Under the pieces are notes generated by a model. The model searched no databases. It saw only the letters and a program-made list of their open reading frames with translations, and was not told the origin of the DNA. From an uncultured Eubacteriales bacterium (GTDB taxonomy: Bacteria > Bacillota > Clostridia > Oscillospirales > Oscillospiraceae): a stretch of 6,587 nucleotides of DNA. Position 1 is the first letter of the stretch; each line of letters starts with the position of its first letter. Positions 6,401-6,587 of the stretch are shown here, piece by piece. The position numbers and the translations under genes were made by a program. The stretch is from contig UQVA01000048.1 in assembly GCA_900544405.1 (NCBI GenBank), positions 1 through 6,587 on the forward strand, read 5' to 3'.

Positions 6401-6497
6401 TCCCGGCGAAGCGCTGTAGGGGCGGCGGCACGCCCCGCCCGCTCGAATTCCGGGAAAACTTCCGGCGTGGCGTTGCCTCCCCCTACACAGGGGAGCC
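6401..6497 (+). repeat. Composite GC-rich intergenic repeat, copy C (rearranged)
   Basis: It holds CCGGCGAAGCGC, then the GTAGGGGCGGCGGCACGCCC block (from 6416), CGAATT, and finally GCCTCCCCCTACACAGGGG (from 6475), ending in AGCC. The CCGGCGAAGCG piece is before the GTAGGGG block, whereas in copies A and B it is after it. No clear intrinsic terminator for the ABC-F gene was found here; hairpins are present without T-runs. Confidence 0.6.
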
Positions 6498-6535
6498 TTA
6501 ACTCTGAGGAACCGAGCCCGTGCTTCTGAGTGAAG

Positions 6536-6587
6536 GCTTCCCCTGGAGGGGAAGCTGGCGCAACGTCAGTTGCGACTGATGAGGTCG
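6536..6587 (+). repeat. Two-hairpin repeat module, cut by the window end
   Basis: Hairpin GCTTCCCC-TGGA-GGGGAAGC (6536-6555) is followed by TGG and hairpin CGCAAC-GTCA-GTTGCG (6559-6574), then ACTGATGAGGTCG. It is the partner of 4548-4596, with both stems changed but still paired. The module may extend beyond the window. Confidence 0.65.

Noticed and set aside
6575..6587. CTGATGAG resembling the hammerhead ribozyme core
   Set aside because: No matching GAAA segment or third stem is visible, and the other repeat copy reads CGGATGAG, which breaks the core.

Overview
The window carries four complete protein genes and a set of repeat-filled gaps. Gene density, high GC at third codon positions, strong Shine-Dalgarno sites and a perfect HrcA/CIRCE operator point to a Firmicute. 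The mosaic GC-rich hairpin repeats in three of the gaps resemble those I associate with Oscillospiraceae/Ruminococcaceae gut clostridia. That placement is an inference; no rRNA or other marker gene is present to confirm it.

Layout. Bases 1-46 hold nothing I recognise. Bases 47-155 are a composite repeat. A terminator at about 179-216 closes a minus-strand block of three genes: a PfkB-family sugar kinase (234-1190), a six-helix membrane protein resembling DUF975 (1257-2261) and the Hsp90 chaperone gene htpG (2384-4273). Each of the three has its own promoter, so this is a row of separately started genes and not a tight operon. The kinase and membrane-protein promoters share a 19-bp block (17 of 19 identical) over the -10 region. 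A strong terminator (2335-2377) separates htpG from the membrane-protein gene.

The htpG promoter has a CIRCE operator directly downstream of its -10 box, so HrcA repression and heat-shock induction are expected. A candidate plus-strand promoter lies back to back with it and would serve the fourth gene, an ABC-F protein of the YkpA/YbiT type (4781-6382). The predicted ABC-F leader is about 270 nt long and is built almost entirely of repeat modules. The same modules fill the sequence after the ABC-F stop up to the window edge.

The genes do not form one pathway: sugar phosphorylation, an unknown membrane function, protein folding under stress, and a ribosome-associated type of ATPase. The points most worth a second look are the asymmetric ATP sites of the ABC-F protein (NBD2 has no Walker A lysine and carries Gln in place of the catalytic Glu), the CIRCE control of htpG, the shared promoter block, and the shuffled repeat modules. 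I found no evidence for a wholly new multi-gene system.
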